This document shows, one piece after another, positions 1 through 14,825 of a stretch of DNA of 64,000 nt. The number at the start of each line of letters is the position of its first letter. Within the stretch, counting starts at the first letter, position 1. This stretch comes from a virus: IMG/VR virus record IMGVR_UViG_3300042907_000878, positions 1 to 64,000 of that record; one strand, written 5' to 3'. A program made the translations under genes and the position numbers. Below the pieces are notes generated by a model that was not told the DNA's origin, did no database searches, and saw only the letters and a list, made by a program, of their open reading frames with translations.

Positions 1-1795
<1,795 letters not shown>

Positions 1796-1799
<4 letters not shown>

Positions 1800-2494
1800 G
1801 TTTTTCTATACCAACACTAAGAGCATATAGAATTACTACGGGCGGTATAACCCCAGCAGCCCCAACTTTTAGTGTTGGGGTATCATGCAATGGATCTTCT
1901 AGTGTATTAAATGGATTTTTTAGCACTGCAACTGCTGGATCTTCTTTAGTATATACGACAAATGGAAGCGATCCAGTTTATGGGTCTAATGGAACTACAA
2001 TTCCATGCGCAACTGGTTATTTTGTTACTACAACTCCTACATCATGTGAACAACAAAATATTGGGGCCGCTATATGCTCTTCTGGAACAACAACTATAAA
2101 AGCTATTGCATATTTAAGTGGACAATCAAGTAGTGTAGCTACTACTACAGCATGTAGAACTTGTCCGGGTAGTTTAACAGCTCCAACTTCTATTACATCG
2201 AGTTGTCCATTAGGTGGAGGAATGGGATGTAATGGTGGACAAATCTCATTTACAATTTCTGGAGGTGGAGGAGGATGTGCAGTGCTTAGATATACAATCG
2301 CAGAAGGATCTGCTCCTGCTGATCCAACAATAAGTAGCAATAGCGCAACAGAGGGAACTGCGTTTATTTACTACGGAACAACTCCAGCTACTTTCCCTCC
2401 AGTGCAAGTATACATAAAAGCAGCATGGTTTGATCCAAGTTGCAGTTTAGTATCGGCAATTACATCTGCTCAGAATGGATATGTTTATCCTTAA
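1796..2494 (+). CDS. Small virion protein with chitobiase C-terminal-like repeats
   Basis: This 232-residue protein starts at an ATG overlapping the stop of the upstream fibre (ATGA). Residues 51-60 read LVYTTNGSDP, the signature of the CHB_HEX_C domain of chitobiase/beta-hexosaminidase, which packs against carbohydrate-active domains. A second, weaker copy is near residue 164 (RYTIAEGSAP). It is Cys-rich and Gly/Ser/Thr-rich, with no signal peptide. Lying between a fibre and three lectin-like proteins, it is likely part of the host-recognition apparatus. The domain call rests on the short motif, and its exact role is unknown. Confidence 0.55.
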
Positions 2495-2512
2495 TTAAAA
2501 AAGGCGAAGCTC

Positions 2513-3787
2513 ATGGGAACCTCATATAATCCTAAAATAGTAACAGATGGACTAGTCCTTAACTTAGATCCCGCTAATGTTAAAAGTTATCCAGCGGGTC
2601 AAGACCCTTTTGTTAATAATGTGAGTTTAATGCTTGATGGCGAAAGTCTAATTGACAAAAGCGCAAATGCAAGAACTTTCACTGCCTCGGCAGGAGCGTC
2701 GATTAGCACCGCAAATAAGAAATATGGAAATTCTAGTATATATTGTAATGGAAGTGATAGTTATATTTATAACAGTTCATTTAATAGCTCTTTTAGTGGT
2801 GATTTTACAATTGAATTTTGGGCATATCATAATTCTTTTGGATCTGATAAGGCTTTAATTGCCATAGGAAATGAATCAAGCGGAAGACGTTTAATGTTTA
2901 CAAATAGCAGTGGAAAAGTTGCAGTTGATTTATACGGATTTGGTGTTGTGGGAGTTTTTAATACCACCATATCGACTGGAACTTGGAATCACTATGTATT
3001 AACAAGAAGCGGCACAACGGTAAGATTATTTGTAAATGGAACTTTAGATTCTACTACTATATCAATATCTGGCACTTTTGGTAATGGTAACGGAGTTTAT
3101 ATTGGAGCAGTTTCTACCGCCGCAGTCTCAAGTGATGCGTATTTTGATGATATAAGAATAACTTCGGGAATTTCAAGATATACGGCAAACTTCACGCCTC
3201 CAACAGCTCCGCTATCTTTACCCGGAGTGGTAACTGATTTGACTAAGAATAGATCAATTGCAACGCTTACAAGTGGACCAACCTATAGCAGCGGCGCAAT
3301 AAATCTTGGTGGCACTCCTCAATATCTAGCAATAAATGGTGGAATGCCATCGGGGGCTAGCACTGGATTTACATTTGAGTGTTGGGTTAGAGTGACAGAT
3401 TTATCTAGCTACAGGGCTATTACACGAACCGCTAGTGGGTTAGATATTGGAGTGGATGCAACAACAGGAGTCGTTGGATGTGATCAAACCGGAGTTACAA
3501 GAATATGCGGCACGTCAAGTGGAACTATTGTTGCTGGAGTTTGGACCCATATAGCTGTTACTAGAACCACTGCTAATCTATATACTATATATATTAATGG
3601 AGTATCTAGAGCTACCGGAACTAATTCATTCTCAGTGACTGCTGCTACAACAATAGGGTTTAGCGCATTTAGCACTGCTCACTTTTTTAATGGCAGTATG
3701 AGTATTATTAAGAATTACAATAGGAGCTTATCAGCTAACGAAATCTTACAGAATTTCAATGCGACAAAAGGAAGGTTTGGTCTATGA
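2513..3787 (+). CDS. LamG/concanavalin-like virion protein with nested second LamG domain
   Basis: This 424-residue protein contains two LamG (concanavalin A-like jelly-roll) domains. The outer domain begins at residues 9-29 (DGLVLNLDPANVKSYPAG) and resumes near 240 (VTDLTKNRSIATL) to the end (NATKGRFGL). Between them, residues about 30-238 form a complete second LamG domain (DFTIEFWAY, GTWNHYVLTR, LFVNGTLDS, YFDDIRI). The neighbour at 3784-4521 has the outer domain uninterrupted. LamG domains in phages usually bind surface glycans, so a decoration or receptor-binding role is inferred. The stop overlaps the next ATG (ATGA). Confidence 0.8.
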   Translation: MGTSYNPKIVTDGLVLNLDPANVKSYPAGQDPFVNNVSLMLDGESLIDKSANARTFTASAGASISTANKKYGNSSIYCNGSDSYIYNSSFNSSFSGDFTIEFWAYHNSFGSDKALIAIGNESSGRRLMFTNSSGKVAVDLYGFGVVGVFNTTISTGTWNHYVLTRSGTTVRLFVNGTLDSTTISISGTFGNGNGVYIGAVSTAAVSSDAYFDDIRITSGISRYTANFTPPTAPLSLPGVVTDLTKNRSIATLTSGPTYSSGAINLGGTPQYLAINGGMPSGASTGFTFECWVRVTDLSSYRAITRTASGLDIGVDATTGVVGCDQTGVTRICGTSSGTIVAGVWTHIAVTRTTANLYTIYINGVSRATGTNSFSVTAATTIGFSAFSTAHFFNGSMSIIKNYNRSLSANEILQNFNATKGRFGL

Positions 3788-4521
3788 GTTTATCACATCA
3801 CCCTAGTATAGTTAAGAATGGATTAGTTGCATATTTTGATGCGGCGAATAAGAAAAGTTATCTGGGAACTGGAACAGTTTGGACTGATTTAACTAAGAAT
3901 AGAGTAGTTGGCACTCTTACCAATACTCCTACTTATAATTCTAGCGGTGGTGGTAGTATAGTATTTACAAGGGCTAGCAATAACTATGTTAGTGTGGGAG
4001 CTTTATCTGGATCTTTTGCTTCATTTTCAGTAATCGTATGGTTTTATGCAACGAATATTGCAAATTATGAAAATGTCTTAGATTGTAATTATGCATATAA
4101 TGGCACTACTGGAAATATTGGTCCAAGACTTGAAATGACTGCTGCTGGAAATTTAGCTTGGGTATATTCAAATATTACAAATAATAATGACTCGTACTAT
4201 TCGCATCCGGTTATTGATAGTGGGATGACTGCAAATTCTTGGCGTTGTGTCGGAATTAGTTATAATAGCAATGGTAATTCTTCTGTCACTTATTTAAATG
4301 GTTTAAATGCTGGAAAATCTAGAGTAACCAGTGGTTCCGCTACCGGATTTATAGCGACCATGAACAATCTAAGAATTGGTCAGGGGTTTAGTTTAAATCC
4401 CCAGACTACTGAAAGAGGATTTGATGGTAGAGTATCTATGGTTCAAATTTACAACAGAGCTTTAACAGCAACTGAAATCCTTCAGAACTACAACGCCACA
4501 AAAGGAAGGTTTGGTTATTAA
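3784..4521 (+). CDS. Single-domain LamG/concanavalin-like virion protein
   Basis: This 245-residue protein is one LamG-type jelly roll: NGLVAYFDAANKKSY at the start, WTDLTKN near residue 35, a central strand FSVIVWFYA, SWRCVGISYN, and the closing FDGRVSMVQIYNRALTATE followed by NYNATKGRFGY. The closing motif is shared with both flanking genes, so the three are paralogues from local duplication. This copy is the plain, uninterrupted form. It probably binds a carbohydrate on the host surface or decorates the virion. Confidence 0.8.
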   Translation: MSLSHHPSIVKNGLVAYFDAANKKSYLGTGTVWTDLTKNRVVGTLTNTPTYNSSGGGSIVFTRASNNYVSVGALSGSFASFSVIVWFYATNIANYENVLDCNYAYNGTTGNIGPRLEMTAAGNLAWVYSNITNNNDSYYSHPVIDSGMTANSWRCVGISYNSNGNSSVTYLNGLNAGKSRVTSGSATGFIATMNNLRIGQGFSLNPQTTERGFDGRVSMVQIYNRALTATEILQNYNATKGRFGY

Positions 4522-4540
4522 ACGATGAACGGAGTGAATC

Positions 4541-5896
4541 ATGGGTAATTCTGCTGGACCTAAAATAACTAAAGATGGATTAGTGCTTGACTTTGATGCA
4601 GCAAATCCCAAGAGCTATAATTTCTACGCTGACTCTTATGCTAGTAATGTTAGCTTGCATCTTAAAATGGATGGGGCTAATGGGTCAACTACTTTTACTG
4701 ATTCCAGCCCAAATGCATTGGCAGTGACAGCGGCTGGGAATGCTCAAATTAGCACAACTCAAAGTAAGTATAATGGCACAAGCGCTTATTTTAATGGGTC
4801 TACAGGATATCTGTCGCTAACGGGAAACAGTTCTTTTCAATTTGGGACGGGTGATTTTACAGTTGAAGCGTGGGTCTATATCGCTGCAAATGCAAGTAGC
4901 CAACAGACTTTCTTGGACACTAGAGGTGCAGCTACAGTAGCGCCTTTTACATTTGGGATATATCAGTCAAAATTATTTTTTTATGATGGAACGGTAATTC
5001 AGTCTTCTGCAACAATCACAAGTGGCCAGTGGTATCATTTTGCAGCTTGCAGATCTGCTGGAAACTTGCAGTTATTTATCAATGGAATAAGCTACTATAA
5101 CGCCTCTAACACGACAAATATTACGACTGGCGCGAATAGCATTTATATTGGCAGGGGATTTGATGTAGCGGCGTACTATACAAACGGCTACATTGATGAA
5201 TTGAAAGTCACAAAAGGCGTAGCTCGCTATACATCAGCATTCACATCTCCTCCCATTCCTTCTACTTGTACAGATTTAACTAGAAGTAAAAATGTAGGAA
5301 CTTTAACTGGTGGAGTTGATTATAATTTTTCTAATGGTGGGAGCTTAGCTTTTGCAACCTCTTATGTGTCATCGCCAAGCGCAAACGCATATCAGCTAGG
5401 GGCAAATAATTTTACAATGGAGTCATGGATATATTTAAATGCATATCCACTAGCTAGTAATGGTTTTTATACCGCTATGATCATGTGTAAAGATCAATTG
5501 GGTTCTAGAGGATTTAATTTTTCAATAACAGGAAGTAGTTCAGCTAATACAGCATTACTTTTTGGTGGATTTAGTGATAATTCAACAGCTCAGAGTGCTG
5601 CTCCATCTTTTCCATTCCAATTAAATACTTGGTATCACGTAGCAGCTTCTAGAATTGGAAATCTTTTATATATGTATGTAAATGGTAATTTACTAAATGC
5701 TGGAGGAACTTCTTTTACAACAACAATACAAAGCACAACTTCTGAAGTTAGAATAGGCGCTCAAGTATATAGCGGTGGATATAACTACTATGTTAATGGT
5801 AGAATAGCAATAATGAAATTATATAATGGTAAAGGATTAACTTCCGCAGAAGTATATAATAACTTCGTAGCTAATCGTGGTCGATTTGGTGTATAA
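4541..5896 (+). CDS. LamG/concanavalin-like virion protein with nested second LamG domain
   Basis: This 451-residue paralogue of the protein at 2513-3787 has the same architecture. The outer LamG begins DGLVLDFDAANPKSY (residues 12-26), is interrupted at about 27-240 by a complete LamG domain (DFTVEAWVYI, GQWYHFAACR, LFINGISYY, GYIDELKVTKGVARYT), and resumes with CTDLTRSKNVGTL, FTMESWIYL and NGRIAIMKLYN, ending in NRGRFGV. A ribosome site (GGAG) precedes the start. Bases 5892-5897 (TATAAT) overlap its stop and might act as a promoter element for the next gene. A glycan-binding role is inferred. Confidence 0.8.
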   Translation: MGNSAGPKITKDGLVLDFDAANPKSYNFYADSYASNVSLHLKMDGANGSTTFTDSSPNALAVTAAGNAQISTTQSKYNGTSAYFNGSTGYLSLTGNSSFQFGTGDFTVEAWVYIAANASSQQTFLDTRGAATVAPFTFGIYQSKLFFYDGTVIQSSATITSGQWYHFAACRSAGNLQLFINGISYYNASNTTNITTGANSIYIGRGFDVAAYYTNGYIDELKVTKGVARYTSAFTSPPIPSTCTDLTRSKNVGTLTGGVDYNFSNGGSLAFATSYVSSPSANAYQLGANNFTMESWIYLNAYPLASNGFYTAMIMCKDQLGSRGFNFSITGSSSANTALLFGGFSDNSTAQSAAPSFPFQLNTWYHVAASRIGNLLYMYVNGNLLNAGGTSFTTTIQSTTSEVRIGAQVYSGGYNYYVNGRIAIMKLYNGKGLTSAEVYNNFVANRGRFGV

Positions 5897-5923
5897 TATA
5901 ATAGAAAAGAGGTGTAAAAACAC

Positions 5924-6886
5924 ATGGCTATACTTTCAATTTACATTCCTGACGATAGCGCGACTCGCGTATTTGATGCTATCGCGGCGAATTATCGTTA
6001 TCAACCAACTGTGTCCAATCCAGTTGCAGGACAAAATATAATCACATGGGCGAGTGATACGGGCGTTTTGTTATCGCTTGCGAGCGGGGTTGGTTATGTG
6101 GGCGATCTGCCCGGAACTAAAGCTCCAGATTACACAATATACCCAGACTCTGGGAATTTACTTGGTGTTGGTCAAAGTGTTGGGTATGCTGGAAGCGGAT
6201 TGCCTGATCCTATTGAGCTACCATTTGTTTATAATTCAGAAACATCTACTACGGGCGTTATCATTCCGGGGCCAATTACACCAGTAGTTAATCCTTTTAC
6301 ATTGCAATATGGGCCAAGCGGACAAATCGTTGGAACTGGTGTTATCACTGGCCAGCATCCACAAATGATATCAAATCCCGAAACTAAAGCAATGTTCGCA
6401 AATGGGATAGTTCGTGGATTCCTAGCAGAGCATACACAAGTTTATGAGTTAGACTTAGCTCGTAAAGCCGCAGAAGCAGTTGCAAATGGAACAACTTCAG
6501 TGTCAGTAGATGATGGGGCAACAGCAACCGTTTATGATTACCTTATGGTTTGTTTACAGCCAGCCAAGGCCCAATACGATGGCCTCGCTTCTATTATCTC
6601 GCCGGGCAACTCATTTAGTATTCCTTTGTCTGCAACTGGATCTTCTCCAGCTACCCACTACGGTTTAGCGGCTGGTATCACAGAAACTGCTCGTCAACAA
6701 CTATTAGTTCTTGAATTAGCTGGTGGCACAACTACTGGTGGCGTTCAAACAATGTTCTATGTTAGATGTCATCCACAAACTCATGTCGCCCAAGCAACCA
6801 ATATATCGGGTTTTGATATAGTTGGCAAGAATTGTACATTCTCTGGTCTATTAGCCCATCTTGGACTTACAGAAATATCGGAGTAA
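5924..6886 (+). CDS. Phage structural protein of unknown function
   Basis: This 320-residue protein is preceded by a good ribosome site (agaggtg). The N-terminus (LSIYIPDDSATRVFDAIAAN, residues 4-23) and a middle part (NPETKAMFANGIVRGFLAEH, then a helix ELDLARKAAEAVAN) resemble, from memory, a family of small phage proteins in which these two parts are adjacent. Here about 110 Gly/Pro/Thr-rich residues lie between them, and about 120 residues follow. No enzymatic motif is seen. Its place between lectin-like genes and a fibre suggests a virion protein. Confidence 0.5.
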   Translation: MAILSIYIPDDSATRVFDAIAANYRYQPTVSNPVAGQNIITWASDTGVLLSLASGVGYVGDLPGTKAPDYTIYPDSGNLLGVGQSVGYAGSGLPDPIELPFVYNSETSTTGVIIPGPITPVVNPFTLQYGPSGQIVGTGVITGQHPQMISNPETKAMFANGIVRGFLAEHTQVYELDLARKAAEAVANGTTSVSVDDGATATVYDYLMVCLQPAKAQYDGLASIISPGNSFSIPLSATGSSPATHYGLAAGITETARQQLLVLELAGGTTTGGVQTMFYVRCHPQTHVAQATNISGFDIVGKNCTFSGLLAHLGLTEISE

Positions 6887-11274
<4,388 letters not shown>

Positions 11275-11293
11275 TAATATAGAATTAAATTAA

Positions 11294-11683
11294 ATGCTAT
11301 CATTCCTACCACTCTCAACAACCCCATTATCATCATTAGGTGGAATTAGCCCACTTTATGTGTCTGCGATATTCAATGCCGAAGGCAATTTAGACCTGTC
11401 GCCAACTATAAGACTCTACGAATCAGCGAGTTTTGACTGTTTTGCAAATTTCGAAGCTAGTTTATACGCAGTACGTCAGATAAATGTGTATTATACTGTA
11501 TACGTAACTACAGATAAAAATCACATAATGACATTAAATACAAACGATCTTGAAGTTTTATACAGAGCCTCTGATTACACTTCAAATTTCTATGTAAGTA
11601 CAGATTTAAATTACCAACTCGCATTAACTCAATCACTAGATTTACTACTATATGCAGTAAAGGAAACTCAAGATGGCTTCTGA
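11294..11683 (+). CDS. Hypothetical protein of the neck region
   Basis: This 129-residue protein overlaps the next gene by 11 bases. It is rich in beta-forming residues and aromatic Tyr, with no motif I recognise. It sits between the lectin-like gene and a run of small connector-type proteins, so a structural role is likely. The start at 11294 has only a weak ribosome site. Confidence 0.5.
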   Translation: MLSFLPLSTTPLSSLGGISPLYVSAIFNAEGNLDLSPTIRLYESASFDCFANFEASLYAVRQINVYYTVYVTTDKNHIMTLNTNDLEVLYRASDYTSNFYVSTDLNYQLALTQSLDLLLYAVKETQDGF

Positions 11684-11978
11684 AATACACTATGGTGATA
11701 TTGGAGTTAACTTTAATATAACGGTTATGAATGATACGGTTCCATTAGACGTTTCTAATGCTGATGATATATACATTATATTTCAAAAACCCGATAGTAG
11801 CGATCTTACCAAGACAGCCTCTCTTACCACAAATGGCACAGATGGCAAAATAAAATACACTACAGTCGCGGGCGATCTCGATCAAATTGGGACTTGGCAA
11901 ATCCAAGCTAGAGTAGACTTCGGGGCCAGCGTCTTTTCTACAGATATTCAAAAATTTAAAGTCTATAGGAATATATAA
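11673..11978 (+). CDS. Small Ig-like/BppU-type virion protein
   Basis: This 101-residue protein has the pattern YGDIGVNFNITVMND, then VSNADDIYIIFQKPD, GKIKYTTVAGDLDQIGTWQI and a closing FKVYRNI. This resembles the short beta-sandwich proteins similar to the N-terminus of baseplate upper protein BppU, which are common in phage head-tail and tail regions. It is probably a virion component. The assignment rests on overall pattern rather than a diagnostic residue. Confidence 0.55.
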   Translation: MASEIHYGDIGVNFNITVMNDTVPLDVSNADDIYIIFQKPDSSDLTKTASLTTNGTDGKIKYTTVAGDLDQIGTWQIQARVDFGASVFSTDIQKFKVYRNI

Positions 11979-11979
11979 T

Positions 11980-12504
11980 ATGGCATGGGAAAATGAAATG
12001 GTAATTATAGTTAGACACATTATTGACGATCTAGATTCAACAGCTTATCAATTTTCAGATAGTAGAATTGAAGAAGCTATTCTAGTTGCAGCTCAATTAA
12101 TACATAACGAGATGGAATTCAATGTAGATTATAATATAGAAGTTGATAACGGTTCTTTAACTCCTGATCCAACAACCACAGCAGTTGGTTCAAGTAATAA
12201 AGATGATGATTTTATTGCGCTTTGCTGTTTAAGATGCGGCCTATTATTTACTGGCAGTCAGCTAAAAACTTATTCACTTAAGGCGATTGCTATTCGTGAT
12301 GGGGCTTCATCATTAGACATGCGTGGCGTTATTGTTGGATTAAAAGCTTTACACGATGATCTAACTAAAAAATACGAAGCTGTTAAACTAGATTATCAAA
12401 CTGCAAAACTTGGACTTGGAAAAGTTATTCTTTCACCATATTCACCGGGTTCAGATTCTGCAAACCGTGGCTATATCGATTACCGCGCTGGCTACTTTAT
12501 GTAA
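11980..12504 (+). CDS. Putative head-tail connector/neck protein
   Basis: This 174-residue, mostly helical protein begins with helices typical of head-tail adaptor proteins (DSTAYQFSDSRIEEAILVAA, residues about 19-38). It continues through a conserved-looking core (TPDPTTT, FIALCCLRCGLLF) and a long C-terminal helix (LKALHDDLTKKYEAVKLDYQ). Adaptors of this type attach to the portal ring and create the tail docking site. Position directly ahead of other small neck-like genes and the tail tube supports the call. Confidence 0.55.
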   Translation: MAWENEMVIIVRHIIDDLDSTAYQFSDSRIEEAILVAAQLIHNEMEFNVDYNIEVDNGSLTPDPTTTAVGSSNKDDDFIALCCLRCGLLFTGSQLKTYSLKAIAIRDGASSLDMRGVIVGLKALHDDLTKKYEAVKLDYQTAKLGLGKVILSPYSPGSDSANRGYIDYRAGYFM

Positions 12505-12515
12505 TAGGAGAAAAA

Positions 12516-12728
12516 ATGGCAGACGTTACACAAAAAATTATTTCGGGCAATGCCCAACCTACAGATGGTAGAATAGTTTTACAATCATATTTAGCAAATC
12601 CGTCCGGTATCAAGTTAAATCCAATTATAACAAGAGGATTAACAGTCGCCCAGATGGAAACTAGTTATACCGATAGATTCGACCATCCTCGCTACTATAC
12701 TTCAACACCTTCTGGATTAGCAGAATAA
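12516..12728 (+). CDS. Small conserved-looking virion protein
   Basis: This 70-residue protein has a clear ribosome site (taggag) eight bases before the start. The sequence is Gly/Pro/Thr-rich without cysteines or membrane segments. It is flanked by connector-type genes with spacings of 11 and 1 bases, so it probably belongs to the neck or head-completion set. I do not recognise a family. Confidence 0.5.
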   Translation: MADVTQKIISGNAQPTDGRIVLQSYLANPSGIKLNPIITRGLTVAQMETSYTDRFDHPRYYTSTPSGLAE

Positions 12729-12729
12729 C

Positions 12730-13233
12730 ATGGCACTATCTATTCCATCTGATATATTTAGCATTTACAATGAAGCCGTAGATAATATTTGGGCTAAATC
12801 TGTAACTTTTGTATATCCAGAGGTTAGACAAGAGTGTCCAAATTGCTCATTTAATGGATATAAATCCAATGGTGTTTATAAAAACGGTGGGCCATACCCT
12901 TTTGATAATGGATCTCTGTGTCCATATTGTAATGGAGATGGATACAAAATGATTGAGGCAACGGAAAGCACAACGGCCCGCATTTACTACAGTAGAAAAG
13001 ACTGGACTGATGTTGGGTTTCCCGTTAACATTTCTAATGCCAGCGCCCAAATAGTATTCAAAATGACAGATTTGCCAAAAGTACAAAAGGCTAAGTATAT
13101 TATTCCTGAATATTACACAGGTATAAATTCATATCAAAATCAAGCATTAGTTAGAGTTGGCGAATATTATCCACAAGGATTTACTCAAAATCCTACAAAG
13201 TATGTTATTACCTTTTGGGCTGCAAATGTCTAA
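12730..13233 (+). CDS. Zinc-finger neck/head-completion protein
   Basis: This 167-residue protein carries two CxxC knuckles: C36-P-N-C39 and C64-P-Y-C67, separated by a Gly-rich loop (GGPYPFDNGSL). They form a likely zinc site similar to the DnaJ-type CxxC-G motif. Proteins with this arrangement recur in phage neck regions ahead of the tail genes. The C-terminal half is beta-rich (ARIYYSRKDW, TKYVITFWAANV). Its final bases overlap the next start by eight bases. Head closure is a plausible role but is inferred from position. Confidence 0.6.
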   Translation: MALSIPSDIFSIYNEAVDNIWAKSVTFVYPEVRQECPNCSFNGYKSNGVYKNGGPYPFDNGSLCPYCNGDGYKMIEATESTTARIYYSRKDWTDVGFPVNISNASAQIVFKMTDLPKVQKAKYIIPEYYTGINSYQNQALVRVGEYYPQGFTQNPTKYVITFWAANV

Positions 13234-13849
13234 TTTAAAATTAAAAATAATTGATTCAAATTCAAAAATTGAAAAATCTATTTTAGGAGCTTCTGAGACT
13301 GAAATAAAAAATATATTTCAAAAAGCAAAAACTAAAATACATGCAGAAATTATTAATTTAATGATTAAAGCGCTTTCAGATTCGCCCGAAATACTGTCAC
13401 TCCAGTCTGGATCTTTAAAATACGATTTCGGCTTAAACTTTGATCCTACCCAAGAGATTATTTACGCAGTTGCTAATTCTACATACGTATATTTTAAAAA
13501 TTTTAGATTTAATAAAAATAGCGTAACTAATATTTTGAGTGTTTATATTCAACCAGAAGACTTTAGAAATTTATTAAATTCTGGATCTGCTCAGGTTATT
13601 ACATCAGACGGCGTTGTTATACCTTGGTTATATTGGTTATTAACTGCTGGCGATGCAGTTGTAGTAACACAATATCATGTTGATTATGGTTCATATAACG
13701 CTAGTAGATCTGGTGGAGCCATTATGAAACCGGGCGGTGTTTTTAAAGTGGATTCAGAGTTCTCTGGTACTGTTGATGATAATTTTATTACTCGCGCAAT
13801 AAAAGGATATGAAAGTCAAATCACAGATATTATAAGGACTAGTTTATGA
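13226..13849 (+). CDS. Putative neck/tail-completion protein
   Basis: I choose the ATG at 13226 (207 residues), which overlaps the upstream stop by only eight bases; an earlier ATG at 13157 would overlap by 77. The sequence has a helical N-terminus, a LQSGSLKYDFGLNFDP segment, then IPWLYWLLTAGDAVVV and SRSGGAIMKPGGVFKV, ending with DDNFITRAIKGYE. This order (PWL-WLL, SR-GG-IM, NFITRA) is familiar from phage neck or tail-terminator-region proteins. The specific function is not determinable. It overlaps the next gene by four bases (ATGA). Confidence 0.6.
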   Translation: MSNLKLKIIDSNSKIEKSILGASETEIKNIFQKAKTKIHAEIINLMIKALSDSPEILSLQSGSLKYDFGLNFDPTQEIIYAVANSTYVYFKNFRFNKNSVTNILSVYIQPEDFRNLLNSGSAQVITSDGVVIPWLYWLLTAGDAVVVTQYHVDYGSYNASRSGGAIMKPGGVFKVDSEFSGTVDDNFITRAIKGYESQITDIIRTSL

Positions 13850-14814
13850 GTTATGACGCCGGATTAAGAGGAGTTACAAACACCCAAGATGCTGCCTTAT
13901 CTAATATATTACTGGATAATTTTATTCAGTTTTATGATTGGGGATTTTTAGATAAAGGTGGTTATATAAATATAAACACTCCTGCATCTGGAATGTATGG
14001 CGGCAATAAACACTTATTAAAGTCTGTAGATGACCCAAATTACGCAGCTAATCAAGTATGGCAATCCTATCGTGAAAACTGGGTTTGGGAAACTGGAGTC
14101 AGTAGAAGCACTCAACCGATCTCCATATCTGGTATAACAAGAAATGGAACTTTTCTTCCTTTTGCATATAATCCAACTTCTGGATATTATGTTGGGAGTG
14201 GCTATAGAGTAGAGTATCCAAATGGGCGAGTTGTATTCAATTCCCCAATCCCAGCAACATCTGTTGTCTCGGCTAATTATTCTCATAAATGGGTCAGAGT
14301 TGATAGAGCTGAGGGTGTTCCATTTTTTAGACAAATACAACAAGCTTCATTTAGACTAGATCAGAATTTCTTTACAGGATCTGGTGAATATGTTCAGTTA
14401 GGCCAGACTCGCGTTCAATTACCCGCAGTATTTATAGAAACACCAACTCGCAGAAACTATAGCCCATTTCAACTTGGCGGGGGGCAATGGGCGCATACAG
14501 ACATGGTAGTTTATGTCATTGCAGAAAATTCTTCAACATGCGCAGATATATTAGATATGATATCTTATCAGAATGATAGAGATATTAAGCTTTTTGATTT
14601 AAACGGTGTATATAAGAGTGGAGATTTTGCAATTAATTATCGCGGAGACTTAGTAAATAAAAGTAAAAATTACCCAGCTCTGTTAAATGATCACTTTTTT
14701 AGCAATTGTCGAATACACAACACGCAGATAAATAATGTTGTACAATTAACTTACTCATTATACCTCGGCACTGCTAAATTTTCAACTCAATTAGAAATGT
14801 CTAGTTTACCTTAA
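13846..14814 (+). CDS. Virion structural protein (neck/tail)
   Basis: This 322-residue protein is dominated by beta strands and aromatic residues (NWVWETGVSR, YSHKWVRVDR, GQWAHTDMVVYVIAEN). No enzymatic motif is present. It is coupled to the upstream gene by ATGA and lies immediately before the tail-tube candidate, a position often held by tail-completion proteins. The function is inferred from position only. Confidence 0.55.
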   Translation: MSYDAGLRGVTNTQDAALSNILLDNFIQFYDWGFLDKGGYININTPASGMYGGNKHLLKSVDDPNYAANQVWQSYRENWVWETGVSRSTQPISISGITRNGTFLPFAYNPTSGYYVGSGYRVEYPNGRVVFNSPIPATSVVSANYSHKWVRVDRAEGVPFFRQIQQASFRLDQNFFTGSGEYVQLGQTRVQLPAVFIETPTRRNYSPFQLGGGQWAHTDMVVYVIAENSSTCADILDMISYQNDRDIKLFDLNGVYKSGDFAINYRGDLVNKSKNYPALLNDHFFSNCRIHNTQINNVVQLTYSLYLGTAKFSTQLEMSSLP

Positions 14815-14825
14815 GGAGATTTTAA

